Counted from the stretch's first letter, positions 28,337-37,301 are shown. The stretch: 64,000 bases of DNA from Woeseiaceae bacterium (GCA_028280615.1 JANQLK010000033.1:1-64000); one strand, 5' to 3'. Made by a program: numbers and translations. Notes: generated from the sequence alone by a model not told the origin.

Positions 28337-28416
28337 GCAGATCGCCCGCGCCCGGGTGCGGGTGCGAATCGGGGGATTCCGTGGGGAGGGGTTGCGCCGA
28401 GGCGCGAACGATCTGC
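28337..28416. other. 80-base cloverleaf-like inverted-repeat structure
   Basis: An outer 8-bp inverted repeat (GCAGATCG at 28337-28344, CGATCTGC at 28409-28416) encloses three hairpins: CCCGC/GCGGG (28345-28362), GAATC/GATTC with loop GGGG (28366-28379), and GCGCC/GGCGC (28394-28405). The element lies between the convergent ArsR and hibernation-factor genes. It has no tRNA T-loop or standard anticodon loop, so it is not a tRNA. It could be a terminator, a structured RNA or a repeat of unknown kind. Confidence 0.5.
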
Positions 28417-28441
28417 GTGGGGGTGCTCGGTAGCTCCAGGT

Positions 28442-28807
28442 TCAGGCAGCCTGGATCGGGTAAACGTTGATTTCCGGATTGTGCGGCCGCTGCCTGAGCA
28501 GCTTCTCCTGCCGCGAAAGAGCTCGGTCCACGGCCTTGGCTACGCGCCGCGCCGAGCGGTTGATGGCGAGGTACAGGTCGTCGCCCGACAGGTCCACGAT
28601 GACGGGCGGCAGACTTTTCATCAGCACCCGGAGCAGCGCGGTCTTGTCCTGACTGCCCCGCGGCCCGTGCATGTCCTTCAGGTACGCGTCGACCGCGACG
28701 ATCTCAGCCGTGAACGGCTCGAGCGCGGCTTCGATACTGCTCTCGGTCCACGCCGATATCGCATGCGTCAGCGGGAATCCCTGAGCCTGGATCCTGAGGT
28801 CTATCAC
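28442..28807 (-). CDS. HPF/RaiA-like ribosome-associated protein
   Basis: 121 residues from GTG 28807, which has GGAGA 6-7 bases upstream; the frame is open for 32 more codons upstream, but that part has no family similarity. The sequence VIDLRIQAQGFPLTHAISAW matches the start of the ribosome hibernation-promoting factor/sigma-54 modulation (PF02482) family. HGPRGSQDKTALLRVLMKSLPPVIVDLSGDDLYLAINRSARRV shows the conserved central and C-terminal helix region. Such proteins bind the 30S subunit at the A/P sites and stop translation in stress or stationary phase. An SqrR-like site at 28947-28969 lies about 140 bases upstream. Confidence 0.75.
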   Translation of the reverse strand: MIDLRIQAQGFPLTHAISAWTESSIEAALEPFTAEIVAVDAYLKDMHGPRGSQDKTALLRVLMKSLPPVIVDLSGDDLYLAINRSARRVAKAVDRALSRQEKLLRQRPHNPEINVYPIQAA

Positions 28808-28946
28808 GTTGCTTCTCCATACCCGTGGCGTTGTCTCAAGTCGAATCATAGCGCTCGCCAAGCATCGGTACAGTCGAACTACTCGATTAAACGATTCGGC
28901 CATATCGAACTCTTGATAGTTCGGAAAAATCAGATTATCGCTTCGC

Positions 28947-28969
28947 TAAATTCGTCTATACCGATATAT
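28947..28969. promoter_or_regulatory. second SqrR/BigR-operator-like sequence
   Basis: The 23-bp stretch here matches 27846-27868 of the SQR-ArsR intergenic region at 19 of 23 positions, including the shared core GTCTATAC. It lies in an AT-rich patch 73 bases before the LysR gene and 140 bases before the HPF-like gene. The dyad is weaker (4 of 6 arm pairs). It suggests that the sulfide-responsive regulator also controls one or both neighbours; this is inference from the repeated sequence. Confidence 0.5.
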
Positions 28970-29041
28970 TGCGGGGTTTAGAATTAAAGTGTTGTCAGGC
29001 AGGTTTACCCGTCCTGGCTCGGGGAAGACCGGGAGGAAGCG

Positions 29042-29983
29042 ATGCGTCATCTCAACTACAGTCACCTGCAGTACTTCTGGGCAGTGGCCCGCGAGGGCAG
29101 CATTGTCGCGGCCTCCGAGGTGCTGCACGTCACGCCGCAGACCATCAGCGGCCAGCTCAAGCTGCTCGAGGAATCCGTCGGTCAACCGCTGTTCGACCGG
29201 TCCGGACGCAGGCTCGTGCTATCCGAAATGGGCCGGGTCGTCTACCAGTACGCGGACGAGATCTTCTCGATTGGCGCCGAACTCGCCAACGTGGTTCGCG
29301 GCGGCCGCGGCGGCGGACCCGCCGTGCTCAACGTCGGCATGGTCAGCTCCATGCCGAAACTGATCGCCGAGCGCATCATCGCGCCAGCCGTCATCGACGG
29401 TCGCGAGCAGGGACGGCCGATACGTGTGCGCTGCACCGAGGCCGGCCTCGAGCAGCTGCTCGCGGAGCTGTCGATCCATCGCCTCGACCTCGTTCTGTCC
29501 GACCAGCCGGCGCCGAGCGGGCTGGGGTTCAAAGCCTACAACCACCGCCTCGGCGAAAGCGGCCTGTCCTTTTTCGCGCGCAAGCCGGCCAACGCCGAGT
29601 TGAAGCGCAACTTCCCGCAGAGCCTCAACAACGCCCCCATGCTGCTGCCGTCCAAACAGACGGCACTGAGACGGCAGATGGATGAGTGGTTCGAATCGCA
29701 TGGCATCGCGCCTGAAATCGTCGGCGAATTCGCGGACAGCGCGCTCATGAAGGCGTTCGGCGAAACCGGCACCGGCCTGTTTGCAGCGCCGACCGTCATC
29801 GAAAATGAGATACGCCGCATGTATCGCATGAGCGTGATCGGCCGGTCCGCCGACGTAGTCGAGAGCTTCTACGCGATCTCGCCGGAGCGTCGGTTGAAAC
29901 ACGATGCCGTGGTCGCGATCACGCAGCGCGCTCGCGACGACCTGTTCGCGAGCGATCACAGCCTGGAAGCAGTCGGCTCCTAG
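29042..29983 (+). CDS. nhaR: NhaR-like LysR family transcriptional regulator
   Basis: 313 residues. The N-terminal helix-turn-helix reads LNYSHLQYFWAVAREGSIVAASE then VTPQTISGQLKLLEESVGQPLF, very close to NhaR, the LysR-type activator of Na+/H+ antiporter nhaA in enterobacteria. The effector domain covers about residues 90-300. AGGAAG lies just before the start. No nhaA is present in the window, so the target is unknown. An SqrR-like site lies 73-95 bases upstream. Confidence 0.85.
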   Translation: MRHLNYSHLQYFWAVAREGSIVAASEVLHVTPQTISGQLKLLEESVGQPLFDRSGRRLVLSEMGRVVYQYADEIFSIGAELANVVRGGRGGGPAVLNVGMVSSMPKLIAERIIAPAVIDGREQGRPIRVRCTEAGLEQLLAELSIHRLDLVLSDQPAPSGLGFKAYNHRLGESGLSFFARKPANAELKRNFPQSLNNAPMLLPSKQTALRRQMDEWFESHGIAPEIVGEFADSALMKAFGETGTGLFAAPTVIENEIRRMYRMSVIGRSADVVESFYAISPERRLKHDAVVAITQRARDDLFASDHSLEAVGS

Positions 29984-30077
29984 TATCCTGTCCGCCGGGG
30001 CGCGTTTGCCCTTTGCCGCCGGCGCTGCGATCATGCGGCGCAACAATAAGTAGCCGCCGACCGGAAGCGAGACTCCC

Positions 30078-32099
30078 ATGCGAATGATTGCAGCCTGCGC
30101 GCTGCTGCCGGCGCTTGCGCTGGCTGCGGCAGCTGAAGACGATGCCCTTGAAAACCTCGACATCTTCGAACTCGAGGTCGCCGCCGATCCCCAGATCTCC
30201 CCCGATGGATCGACGATCGTGTACGCGCGGCGGGCGATGGACATCATGACCGACCGGGCCGTCTCGAACCTGTGGACCATCGACGCGGATGGCGGCCGGC
30301 ACCGGCCGCTCGTAACGGGGCCCGAGTCATACAGCTCACCGCGATGGTCGCCATCGGGCGATCGTATCGCCTACGTGAGCCAGGTCGAAGGCCGCGGACC
30401 GCAGCTCCACGTGCGCTGGATGGACACAGGTCAGTCCGCGGCGCTCACCAACATGCGCTGGTCGCCGTCGTCGATCACGTGGTCGCCGGACGGCACGCAG
30501 ATCGCGTTCAGCCGCTTCGTCCCGAGCAGTCCCGAACCCCTGGCGAGTCCGCCCAAGAAACCCAGGGGCGCGAAATGGGCGAAGCCCGTTAGGGTCATCG
30601 AAAATATGCCGTATCGTGCCGATGGCGCCGGCTACCTCGACGTCGGCTACTCGCACATCTTCGTCGTCTCGGCACAGGGCGGTACGCCACGCCGGATCAC
30701 GAGCGGCGACTACAACCACGACGGTCGGCTGAACTGGACGCCGGACGGCGAGGCCATCGTGTTTTCCGCCAATCGCCAGGCGGACGCGTCGCACGATCCG
30801 CTGGAGAGCGAGCTCTGGTCGGTCGACGTCACGAGCGGCGAGATGACCCGGTTGACGGATCGTGACGGACCCGATACCAACCCGACGATCTCGCCCGACG
30901 GTTCGAAGATCGCCTACCTCGGATTCAACGACCGGCGCCTCGGCTACCAGCAGCCGAACGTCTACATCATGGACCGCGCGAGCGGCACGACCGCGAGCAT
31001 CACGGAGGACTTCGACCGGCAGATCGGCGACGTTCAGTGGGCCGGACGCAACTCGCTTTTGATCAGCTACGACGATCACGGCCGGACGCATATCGCGACG
31101 CTCAACCTGGGCGGCGCAATCCGCTCGCTTACAGACGACGTCGGCGGCGTCTCGCTGGGCCGGCCGTACACGAGCGGCAGCTATTCGGTCGCGAACAACG
31201 GCGCCTTTGCCTACACGGCGGGCCGCGCCACGCGCCCGGCCGACGTCGGAGTCGGCCGCGGGACGCGCGACCTGCGGCGCCTGACCGACCTCAACGAGGA
31301 CGCGCTGGGCCACAGATCGTTAAGCGACATCGAGGAGATCACCTGGCGTTCGGCCGACGACAAGTACGACATCCAGGGCTGGGTCGCGAAACCGCCGGGG
31401 TTCGACCCGGACGAGACCTACCCGCTGATCCTCGAGATTCACGGCGGCCCCTTCGCCGCCTACGGCCCGCAGTTTGCGGCCGAAATCCAGCTGTACGCCG
31501 CGGCAGGCTACGTCGTGCTGTATGCCAACCCGCGCGGTTCGACGAGCTACGGCGACGCGTTCGGCAACGAGATTCACCACAACTATCCGAACCAGGACTA
31601 CGACGACCTCATGGCCGGCGTCGACGCGATGATCGCGCGCGGCTACGTCGACGAGGACCGGCTGTTCGTCACGGGCGGCTCGGGCGGCGGCGTGCTGACG
31701 TCGTGGATCGTCGGCAAGACCGACCGCTTCCGTGCCGCGGTCGTCGCCAAGCCCGTGATCAACTGGCTGAGTTTCACGCTGACCGCGGACGGCACACACT
31801 TCTTCGCGCGCTACTGGTTTGCCGATATGCCCTGGGACAACCCGGAGGCCTACTGGGCGCGCTCGCCGCTGTCGCTGGTCGGCAACGTCACGACGCCGAC
31901 GGCGCTGCTTACGGGAGAGGCCGACTACCGGACGCCGATCTCGGAGTCCGAACAGTACTACCAGGCGCTCAAACTCCGCAAAGTCGACACGGCGCTGATC
32001 CGCGTGCCCGGCGCCTCGCACGGCATCGCATCAAGGCCATCGCAGCTCATCGCCAAGGTCGACAACATCCTCGCGTGGTTCGCGCGTTACGACGACTGA
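30078..32099 (+). CDS. S9 family serine peptidase (prolyl oligopeptidase/acylaminoacyl-peptidase type)
   Basis: 673 residues with a signal peptide (about 1-20). An N-terminal seven-bladed TolB/WD40-like beta-propeller (about 30-410) shows repeated SPDGS-type turns such as ISPDGSTIVYARR, SPDGTQIAF and SPDGSKIAYLG. The C-terminal alpha/beta-hydrolase (about 430-673) has the catalytic triad Ser535 (GGSGGG), Asp616 (GEADYRTP) and His648 (GASHGIAS), and the oxyanion-region HGGPFAAYGPQF. It is expected to cleave short peptides in the periplasm. GGAAGCGAG precedes the start. Confidence 0.9.
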   Translation: MRMIAACALLPALALAAAAEDDALENLDIFELEVAADPQISPDGSTIVYARRAMDIMTDRAVSNLWTIDADGGRHRPLVTGPESYSSPRWSPSGDRIAYVSQVEGRGPQLHVRWMDTGQSAALTNMRWSPSSITWSPDGTQIAFSRFVPSSPEPLASPPKKPRGAKWAKPVRVIENMPYRADGAGYLDVGYSHIFVVSAQGGTPRRITSGDYNHDGRLNWTPDGEAIVFSANRQADASHDPLESELWSVDVTSGEMTRLTDRDGPDTNPTISPDGSKIAYLGFNDRRLGYQQPNVYIMDRASGTTASITEDFDRQIGDVQWAGRNSLLISYDDHGRTHIATLNLGGAIRSLTDDVGGVSLGRPYTSGSYSVANNGAFAYTAGRATRPADVGVGRGTRDLRRLTDLNEDALGHRSLSDIEEITWRSADDKYDIQGWVAKPPGFDPDETYPLILEIHGGPFAAYGPQFAAEIQLYAAAGYVVLYANPRGSTSYGDAFGNEIHHNYPNQDYDDLMAGVDAMIARGYVDEDRLFVTGGSGGGVLTSWIVGKTDRFRAAVVAKPVINWLSFTLTADGTHFFARYWFADMPWDNPEAYWARSPLSLVGNVTTPTALLTGEADYRTPISESEQYYQALKLRKVDTALIRVPGASHGIASRPSQLIAKVDNILAWFARYDD

Positions 32100-32164
32100 A
32101 GCACACCCGGGGCGGCGTCGTGGCGGGTCGGCGCGTGCAACGGCCGGGCGAGGCTAAGCAATCC

Positions 32165-32881
32165 ATGAACATGAAATCGATGCTGTTCTGGATGACGCTG
32201 CCCGTGATGCTGCCGCAGGCGGTTCTGCTGCGCCGCAGAGCGCCGAGATTTCCCTCGGCCGCGGGGCCTTGCGAGGGCAGCGTCGGCGACGGAGCGCTCG
32301 TGCGCCTGCTCGCCATCGGCGACTCGATCGTTGCCGGCGTCGGCGCCCGGCTGCTGTCGAAGGCGCTCGTTGGACAGACGGCAGCGGCGCTGGCCGAGCG
32401 CGGAGGTCTCCACGTTCAGTGGCAGGCGATCGGCCAGACCGGCATGACCGCGCGCCGGTTCATCGACACCCGGCTCGACACCCTGCCGAGCCAGGCGCCC
32501 GACTACCTGATCGTCTCGCTCGGCGTCAACGACGTGACCTCGCTCAGCACGGTCAGCCGCTGGCAGATCAACCTGCGCACGCTGTTCGACGCGCTCTCGG
32601 AGCGCTATCCCGACGCGCTCATCGTGTTTGCGGGCATGCCGCCGCTCGGCGGCTTCCCGCTGCTGCCGCAGCCGCTGCGCGCCTGGGTCGGGATGCGCGG
32701 TAAAGTCTTCGACGGCGCGACCGCCGGGGTCGCGCGCGAGTACGACAGCGTGCACCACGTCCCGATCGAGTTCGAGACGACGCCGGGCGCGTTCGCCGAC
32801 GACGGCTTTCACCCGAACGAAGACAGCTACGCCGTGTACGGCGACGAGTTGGCCGCCGCCATCTATCGGAGACTCGCATGA
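32165..32881 (+). CDS. SGNH/GDSL-type hydrolase
   Basis: 238 residues from ATG 32165, preceded by GAGG. A short N-terminal hydrophobic segment (MLFWMTLPVMLPQAVLL) may be a signal anchor. The SGNH blocks are visible: block I LLAIGDSIVAGVGA (catalytic Ser), block II around TGMTARRF, block III VSLGVNDVTSL (Gly, Asn) and block V DDGFHPNEDSY (Asp, His). It is expected to hydrolyse an ester or carbohydrate ester. It overlaps the following MBL gene by 4 bases, so the two are translationally coupled. Confidence 0.85.
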   Translation: MNMKSMLFWMTLPVMLPQAVLLRRRAPRFPSAAGPCEGSVGDGALVRLLAIGDSIVAGVGARLLSKALVGQTAAALAERGGLHVQWQAIGQTGMTARRFIDTRLDTLPSQAPDYLIVSLGVNDVTSLSTVSRWQINLRTLFDALSERYPDALIVFAGMPPLGGFPLLPQPLRAWVGMRGKVFDGATAGVAREYDSVHHVPIEFETTPGAFADDGFHPNEDSYAVYGDELAAAIYRRLA

Positions 32882-33741
32882 ATCTGCCCGACGTCACCGG
32901 TTTCTTCGACGAGGCCACGTACACGGTCAGCTATGTCGTCGCCGACCCGGCGGCCAACAGCGCGGCAATCGTCGACCCCGTGCTCGACTACGACGCCGCC
33001 GCGGGCAGGACGTCCACGCGCTCGATCGATCGGCTGCTGGACTTCATCGACGAGCGCCGGCTCTCGGTCGAGTGGATTCTCGAAACCCACGTGCATGCCG
33101 ACCACCTGTCCGGGGCGTCGGTCTTGAGCGAACGACTTGGAGCACCCACAGCCATCGGCGAGCGGGTTACCGCGGTGCAGTCGACGTTCAGCAAGCTGTT
33201 CGGGCTCACCGACCTTGCAACCGACGGATCGTCGTTCGGCCACCTGTTCGAAGACGGCGAGCGGTTCAACCTCGGCGAGATAGACGCGCGGATCCTCGCC
33301 ACGCCCGGGCACACGCCGGCCTGCGTCACCTACGTAATCGGCGACGCGGCGTTCGTTGGTGACACGCTGTTCATGCCGGACTTCGGTACGGCGCGAACGG
33401 ACTTCCCGGGCGGTTCGGCAAGCCAGCTCTATGACTCGATCCAGTCGATCTTCGCGCTGCCCCCGGATACGCGGCTGTTTCTCTGCCATGACTACAAGGC
33501 ACCGGGCCGCGACGAGTTCGCCTGGGAAACGACGGTTGCCGAGCAGCGCGCCGCGAACCGGCACGTGCGTGACGGCGTGTCGCGCGAGGATTTCATCGCG
33601 GCTCGCGAGGCCCGCGACGCCGAACTCGATATGCCTGCACTGATTCTGCCGTCCATCCAGGTGAACATCCGCGCCGGACAGCTGCCGCCGGCCGACGACA
33701 ACGGCATCCGCTACCTGAAGATTCCGCTCGACGCGATGTAG
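32878..33741 (+). CDS. MBL-fold persulfide dioxygenase-like protein (ETHE1/Blh type)
   Basis: 287 residues. The metal-binding motif is H71-V-H73-A-D75-H76 in LETHVHADHLSGA, followed by TPGHTPACVTYVIG and FVGDTLFMPDFGTARTDFPGG. The FGTARTDFPGG segment separates this group from glyoxalase II and is shared with the ETHE1-like persulfide dioxygenases and the Blh protein of the bigR operon. A single ferrous iron would oxidise glutathione persulfide to sulfite. The DUF442 module that is fused to this fold in Blh is absent here but is encoded separately at 35982-36329. Confidence 0.85.
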   Translation: MNLPDVTGFFDEATYTVSYVVADPAANSAAIVDPVLDYDAAAGRTSTRSIDRLLDFIDERRLSVEWILETHVHADHLSGASVLSERLGAPTAIGERVTAVQSTFSKLFGLTDLATDGSSFGHLFEDGERFNLGEIDARILATPGHTPACVTYVIGDAAFVGDTLFMPDFGTARTDFPGGSASQLYDSIQSIFALPPDTRLFLCHDYKAPGRDEFAWETTVAEQRAANRHVRDGVSREDFIAAREARDAELDMPALILPSIQVNIRAGQLPPADDNGIRYLKIPLDAM

Positions 33742-33801
33742 GCGGCGCCCGAACGCTCGACCGTTAGGCCGCAACAGGTTGTCGGGTTATGCTGTAGCCG
33801 C

Positions 33802-35961
33802 ATGAACACTGCTCGACTCAACCGGCTGGCCGGCCTCTGCTGCGCGCTGCTCCTGGCCCAGTCCGCCGTGGCGCAGGAAGACGACGAGAGCACGGAACCG
33901 GTCCCGCCCGCGCTCGCGTCGCTCGAGCAGGACTGGTGGAGTTATTTCGAGGGCGACGCCGGCGAGATCGGGCCGCGCGTCGAGGTCTTTCTCGATCGGA
34001 TCAACCAGCAGATCTCGGAGCTGGGCCCGCAAAACCAGGAGCTCGCGCCCGCGATCGTCGAAGCCGTTCGCGACAACCTCGGGGTCTACCTCTCCCTGCG
34101 CGAGCCGATCGACGTCGAAGCGGCGAGTCTTCCCGAGGCCGACCCCGTGTACAGCCTCGAGGAGCTGCTCGCGATCGCGCATACGGCCAGGGACGCGCGC
34201 GTCGCGGCGACGGCCGCCACTAACGAGGTCGATCGTGAGCGGCGCATTCGGAGCGGCGCAAGCGGCCGGCGCGATGCGGTCTTCAAGGACTATCTCGATG
34301 CGGCCGACGGTGACAACCGCTGGCTCGCCGGCCTTCGCCTCGTGCGCGCACGCACGGCGCTCGCTATTGCCTCCCGGCGACTCGAGATACTCGCGGCGAC
34401 GGCCAGCCAGGCAAGCGAGTACGCGGACGCCACCGAAGAGCGCGTCGAACTCGCGCTGAACCGGCTGGGCACGGCGAGCGGCGAGGCGGCGCTCGAACCG
34501 CTGATCGCCGACGTCGAAGCGCGCCGCGAAGCCCTCGAAGCGGCCATCGAACGCGAACGCGAAGCGCAGGTTGCCGCAAGCGGCCTCGCGGCCGACACGC
34601 CCGCGGGACGCTCGCAGGCACGCGTCGCGCAGCAGCGTGCGCTCGACGCCGAGATCGAAGTCGGACTTGCCCGGGTCGAGCTCGCCAAGGCGGAGGCGTG
34701 GCGACTCTGGACCGGACTCGAGCTCGGCACGTTCATCGACGTCGCGGAAGTCGAAAACCGTGAGCTCGAGTGGTCGGAACTCATCCGCGATCTCACCGGT
34801 GCGCTGCCCGACTGGCAACGGCAAACCGAAGGGGAACTCGTTGCCGCGCAGAGCATCGATCGCGACGATCTGGACCGTTCCACGCGCCGGATACTCGATC
34901 AGCGAGTCGGCACGGCCCAGGAGACGCTGACCCACATCGCCGAGCTGTCGGGCGTCATCGCCGATCTCGAACTCCTGATGCGCGCGCTCGACTACTCGAT
35001 TGCCGAAAGCGCGGGCGCCATCCGGCAGATGCTCGGCAACGCGTTCCGGGCCGTGAAGACGGCGTGGATCCGGGTGACGGAATTCTCCGACGCGACGCTG
35101 TTCTCGGTCAACGAGAGACCGTTTACGGCCGGCGACATCATTCAGGCGCTGGTCATCCTGATCATCGGCTGGCTTTTGTCGCGAGGCATCCGGCTCGCGA
35201 TCAACCGGGTCGGACGCAGGGAGTCGGTCGGTACCCAGGCGTCCCTGTACACGCTCTCCCGGCTGACGCACTACACGATCATCATCGTCGCGGCGTTGAT
35301 CGCGCTGACGTCGGTCGGCCTCGACTTCACGAGCGTCGCCCTGGTCGCCGGTGCGCTGTCGGTCGGTATCGGCTTCGGCCTGCAGTCGATCGTCAACAAC
35401 TTCGTGTCGGGACTCATCATCCTGTTCGAGCGCACGCTGCGCGTCGGCGACTACATCGAGCTGGATACGGGCCTGACGGGCACGGTCAAGGCGATCAACG
35501 TTCGCAGCACGCTGATCAATACCAATGACAACATCGACATCGTCGTGCCGAACTCGGAATTCGTCTCGACCAAGCTCACCAACTGGACGCTCGGTGAGCA
35601 CATATTGAGAGTCCGCATCCCGTTCGGCGTCGCCTACGGCTCGGACAAGGAGATCGTGCGCAAGGCCGCGATCGAGGCCTGCGAGCACGTGCCGTACACG
35701 CTCACGCACATGCGCGGCCGCGAGCCGGACGTATGGCTCGTCGAATACGGCGACAACAGCCTCAACTTCCTGCTGCTCGTCTGGGTGAACCGGCAGGGCG
35801 CGCGCCGCCCGACCCGGACCCGCGCGGCCTACCTCTGGGCGCTCGAGGACAAGCTGACCGAGTACGGCATCGAGATTCCGTTCCCGCAGCGCGACCTGCA
35901 CCTGCGCTCGGGCTGGCCTCCGCGCGATCCGGATGAGCCGGAAGCCGCGAGCGCATCGTGA
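33802..35961 (+). CDS. MscS-family mechanosensitive channel with long periplasmic domain
   Basis: 719 residues. A signal peptide (1-24, ending AVAQ) is followed by a long helical, probably coiled-coil periplasmic part (about 30-430) with many Glu/Ala/Arg heptads. About three membrane helices follow (about 445-535). The pore helix and beta domain are the MscS signature: VALVAGALSVGIGFGLQSIVNN, FVSGLIILFERTLRVGDYIEL, TLINTNDNIDIVVPNSEF. This layout fits the KefA/MscK-like group, somewhat shorter. It would gate under membrane tension on hypo-osmotic shock. It lies between the ETHE1-like and DUF442 genes. Confidence 0.88.
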   Translation: MNTARLNRLAGLCCALLLAQSAVAQEDDESTEPVPPALASLEQDWWSYFEGDAGEIGPRVEVFLDRINQQISELGPQNQELAPAIVEAVRDNLGVYLSLREPIDVEAASLPEADPVYSLEELLAIAHTARDARVAATAATNEVDRERRIRSGASGRRDAVFKDYLDAADGDNRWLAGLRLVRARTALAIASRRLEILAATASQASEYADATEERVELALNRLGTASGEAALEPLIADVEARREALEAAIEREREAQVAASGLAADTPAGRSQARVAQQRALDAEIEVGLARVELAKAEAWRLWTGLELGTFIDVAEVENRELEWSELIRDLTGALPDWQRQTEGELVAAQSIDRDDLDRSTRRILDQRVGTAQETLTHIAELSGVIADLELLMRALDYSIAESAGAIRQMLGNAFRAVKTAWIRVTEFSDATLFSVNERPFTAGDIIQALVILIIGWLLSRGIRLAINRVGRRESVGTQASLYTLSRLTHYTIIIVAALIALTSVGLDFTSVALVAGALSVGIGFGLQSIVNNFVSGLIILFERTLRVGDYIELDTGLTGTVKAINVRSTLINTNDNIDIVVPNSEFVSTKLTNWTLGEHILRVRIPFGVAYGSDKEIVRKAAIEACEHVPYTLTHMRGREPDVWLVEYGDNSLNFLLLVWVNRQGARRPTRTRAAYLWALEDKLTEYGIEIPFPQRDLHLRSGWPPRDPDEPEAASAS

Positions 35962-35981
35962 CTTAAGGGAGCACAGCGACA

Positions 35982-36329
35982 ATGAACATCCAGCAACTGA
36001 CCGTTCGGTTTGCGGTCTCGAGCCAGATCACGCCCGACGACGTCGCGACCATCGCGGCCGAAGGGTACCGCGCGATCGTCTGCAACCGGCCGGACGGCGA
36101 GGATCCGGGGCAGCCGACAGCGGACGCGATCGCGGCAGCCTGCGAGGCGCACGGCCTGGAGTTCGGCTATCTGCCGTTCCAGGGCAGCCTGCTGCCGGCC
36201 GGGCTTGTGGAAGCGTTCGCCGACAAGCTCAATGCCGCGGACGGACCCGTGCTTGCCTACTGCCGGTCCGGCCAGCGCTGCGGTTACCTGTACATGAACG
36301 CGCGTTCGCTGCTGGCCGACCGCGACTGA
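35982..36329 (+). CDS. TIGR01244 family sulfurtransferase / phosphatase-like protein (DUF442)
   Basis: 115 residues, full length for the DUF442/TIGR01244 family (PF04273). VSSQITPDDVATIAAEGYRAIVCNRPDGE is the conserved N-terminal part, and C94 in AYCRSGQRCGYLY is the active-site Cys in a Cys-x-x-Gly-x-Arg P-loop. The domain is found alone or fused to an ETHE1-like domain in the Blh protein of bigR operons, where a sulfur transfer role is proposed. AAGGGAG precedes the start. It is 20 bases after the MscS gene. Confidence 0.88.
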   Translation: MNIQQLTVRFAVSSQITPDDVATIAAEGYRAIVCNRPDGEDPGQPTADAIAAACEAHGLEFGYLPFQGSLLPAGLVEAFADKLNAADGPVLAYCRSGQRCGYLYMNARSLLADRD

Positions 36330-36334
36330 ACGCG

Positions 36335-37201
36335 TCAGGTATTTTCGATACGGCGACGCATTCGCCGCATGCCCTCAAGCCAGCGCTCGCGGTCCCCGGC
36401 GCGGCGCTGCTCGTACGCTTCGACCTGCGGGTGCGGCAGGACCAGGAAGCGCCTGGCCTCGAGGGCCGCGACGATGCGGTCGGCGACAGCCTCGGGCCTC
36501 AGGACGCCGTCGACGTCGTTGCCGCCGAAGCCGCCCTCGAGCGTGTTCGAGTCGTCCTCGATGCCGATCATCCTCGTCGCGACGGCCTGCGGGCAGACGA
36601 CCGATACCCCGATGCCGTCGTCGCCGTGCGTGATCGCAAGCGACTCCGCGAACGCGACGGCCGCGTGCTTGGTCGCCGTGTAGGCCGCATCGCCGATCTG
36701 CGAAAGCAGGCCGGCGGCCGAGGCTACGTTGACGAACCAGCCGCCGCCGCGTTCGATCATCGCGGGTACGAGAGCCCGCGCCGCGTAGACGTGCGCCATG
36801 ACGTTGATCTGCCAGCAGGGCTGCCATCGATCCGCGACGTTCCCGATAGCGCCCGCCGCCGACGCCGCGAGACCGGCATCGTCGCCGAAGCCGACGCCGG
36901 CGTTGGACACGAACAGGTCGATCGGGCCCTCCGAGGCCTCGACGTCGGCCACGAGCCGGGCGATCGCATCGGGATCCGCTACGTTCACGGCCCGGGCGAT
37001 GCCCTTCACGTCCTGGGCAACTCGCTTCCCCGCCGCCTCGTCGATGTCCGCAACCACGACGCGCTTGCCGTCGGCGGCCAGCCGCCGGCAGATCGCCCGT
37101 CCGATGCCGTGACCGCCGCCCGTGACGACGGCGACGCGGATCGACGCGTAGGACGGCGGCTCGATCGCCGCGCCGTCTGCACTGACCTTTGAGTCGCTCA
37201 C
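36335..37201 (-). CDS. SDR family oxidoreductase
   Basis: 288 residues from GTG 37201; the frame is open further upstream, but the extension is not SDR-like. The NAD(P) motif is VAVVTGGGHGIGRAICRRL (TGxxxGxG), the NAG-like strand is LFVSNAGVG, and the catalytic residues are Ser in VNVASAAGLLSQ and the YxxxK of YTATKHAAVAF. The length and C-terminal region fit classical short-chain dehydrogenases. Substrate unknown. It is convergent with the DUF442 gene (5 bases between stops) and appears monocistronic. Confidence 0.88.
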   Translation of the reverse strand: MSDSKVSADGAAIEPPSYASIRVAVVTGGGHGIGRAICRRLAADGKRVVVADIDEAAGKRVAQDVKGIARAVNVADPDAIARLVADVEASEGPIDLFVSNAGVGFGDDAGLAASAAGAIGNVADRWQPCWQINVMAHVYAARALVPAMIERGGGWFVNVASAAGLLSQIGDAAYTATKHAAVAFAESLAITHGDDGIGVSVVCPQAVATRMIGIEDDSNTLEGGFGGNDVDGVLRPEAVADRIVAALEARRFLVLPHPQVEAYEQRRAGDRERWLEGMRRMRRRIENT

Positions 37202-37301
37202 GAGCGGCACTATACCGGCGCTTTCGACATAACGCCCGACGCAGTTAACCGACACGGCCACGCTTATGTGGCACTGTCTCGTGAGAAACGTAAGGGAGTA
37301 C

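Noticed and set aside
28337..28416. possible tRNA (cloverleaf shape)
   Set aside because: No T-loop consensus, a four-base anticodon-position loop and no CCA; kept as an unnamed structure instead.
33787..35982. 731-codon open frame on the minus strand opposite the MscS gene
   Set aside because: The plus-strand frame has a clear signal peptide and MscS signature. The opposite frame is rich in Arg/Asp/Gly with no domain, a common effect of high GC content and codon bias.
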